From: Mucilaginibacter straminoryzae
GTDB taxonomy: Bacteria; Bacteroidota; Bacteroidia; Sphingobacteriales; Sphingobacteriaceae
Reading direction: 5' to 3'
Assembly: GCF_022953055.1 (NCBI RefSeq)
Contig: NZ_JALJEJ010000002.1
Location: forward strand, 248,001-312,000
Length of the DNA: 64,000 nt
Both the position numbers and the translations under genes were made by a program. This document shows, piece by piece, positions 63,653 to 64,000 of this stretch; the first letter of the stretch is position 1, and each line of letters begins with the position of its first letter. Below the pieces are notes generated by a model. The model was not told where the DNA came from, did no database searches, and saw only the letters and a program-made list of their open reading frames with translations.

Positions 63653-64000
63653 AGTAATTAAATAAAAGGGAGAAAATATAATGGTTACGGATAGTACGGC
63701 TGTAAAAAAACACCCCGCGCTTTAACATTAAAGCGACGCAGTTATGCCATCACCTTGGACTAAAACGGGTGGTATATCAATAGAATCTGTAAGAATTTCA
63801 GATCCGGAGAATGCAGAGTTTTACGCAGGACTTTTTACCCGCAATGAGATCGTTATAGGATAAGCTGCACGGCTTAACGCCAGAAAACAGGATCAGCGAA
63901 AGGATAGACAGACAGGTAAACAGCAAACCGCAAAATTTAGCCGGAGGGACGTGACTTACTGTCAACCGTTCCTCAAACGACTTTTCGATATGACGCGAGA
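63653..64000. other. Window-end stretch, mostly non-coding
   Basis: 348 bases without a full gene. Contains a palindrome cgcttta-acat-taaagcg at 63718-63735, which could regulate the TPR gene or the small broken frame that follows. Nothing else is certain. Confidence 0.4.
63744..63954 (+). pseudogene. Possible frameshifted small ORF
   Basis: The ATG at 63744 reads 39 residues (MPSPWTKTGGISIESVRISD...LFTRNEIVIG) to TAA at 63861-63863. One extra base near 63858 would join it to a second frame, DKLHGLTPENRISERIDRQV..., ending in TGA at 63952-63954. Both parts have protein-like composition, so a single-base insertion in a 69-codon gene is possible. No family recognised. Confidence 0.25.

Noticed and set aside
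1..64000. CRISPR arrays, tRNA/rRNA genes, integrases or insertion sequences
   Set aside because: I looked for regularly spaced repeats, tRNA-like cloverleaf ends and transposase or integrase motifs and found none. The lgt remnant is not flanked by mobile-element signatures.

Overview
The window looks like chromosomal DNA of a Bacteroidetes bacterium of the Sphingobacteriaceae type (Mucilaginibacter/Pedobacter-like). The evidence is three SusC/SusD pairs, a periplasmic-sensor hybrid histidine kinase with an AraC output domain, two ECF sigma/FecR pairs, many lipoproteins with Cys-Lys-Lys after the lipobox, and a promoter with the Bacteroidetes TTG / TAnnTTTG form. The genus is an inference from gene style. 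I see no rRNA, tRNA, CRISPR array, integrase or intact insertion sequence.

Bases 1-22515 form a polysaccharide utilisation locus (PUL) with an HTCS regulator. On the minus strand lie a FAD-dependent oxidoreductase (cut by the window edge) and an agarase-like clan GH-A enzyme. Divergent from them are a 34-residue membrane peptide, SusC, SusD, a fasciclin/DNRLRE/cadherin-like lipoprotein, a GH105 enzyme and a GH2 beta-galactosidase. The HTCS regulator follows on the minus strand. Then come two GH29 alpha-L-fucosidases on either side of a parallel beta-helix lipoprotein. The enzyme set suggests a branched plant or algal glycan with fucose, galactose and unsaturated uronic acid; no standard endo-acting enzyme is recognisable.

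Bases 22585-38444 form a second PUL, all on the minus strand: ECF sigma, FecR, STN-type SusC, SusD, then a packed cassette of SGNH/TPR protein, SxtJ-like membrane protein, a 49-residue DUF5989 protein, carbamoyltransferase and GH127, followed by GH31. Start and stop codons overlap (TAATG) at two joints of the cassette, so the carbamoylation-type genes and the GH127 arabinofuranosidase are probably translationally coupled. This is the most unusual arrangement in the window. An OafA-type acyltransferase (38804-39973) separates it from the next locus.

Bases 40381-51843 form an alpha-mannan type PUL: sigma, FecR, STN-type SusC, SusD, SusE-like lipoprotein and GH76 on the plus strand, with a convergent GH92 alpha-mannosidase sharing a bidirectional terminator.

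Bases 52035-64000 are not part of a PUL. A minus-strand peroxide/electrophile stress run (OhrR-type MarR, DoxX-like, DJ-1/PfpI, Ohr, nitroreductase) is followed by a palindrome-controlled small protein plus CobW/COG0523 metal GTPase, a broken lgt remnant, a DUF2306 membrane protein, an alpha/beta hydrolase, an MFS transporter, a metallophosphoesterase, an ArsB/NhaD-type permease and a TPR protein. Hairpins recur between genes in the SusC/SusD operons, which fits differential expression within each operon.
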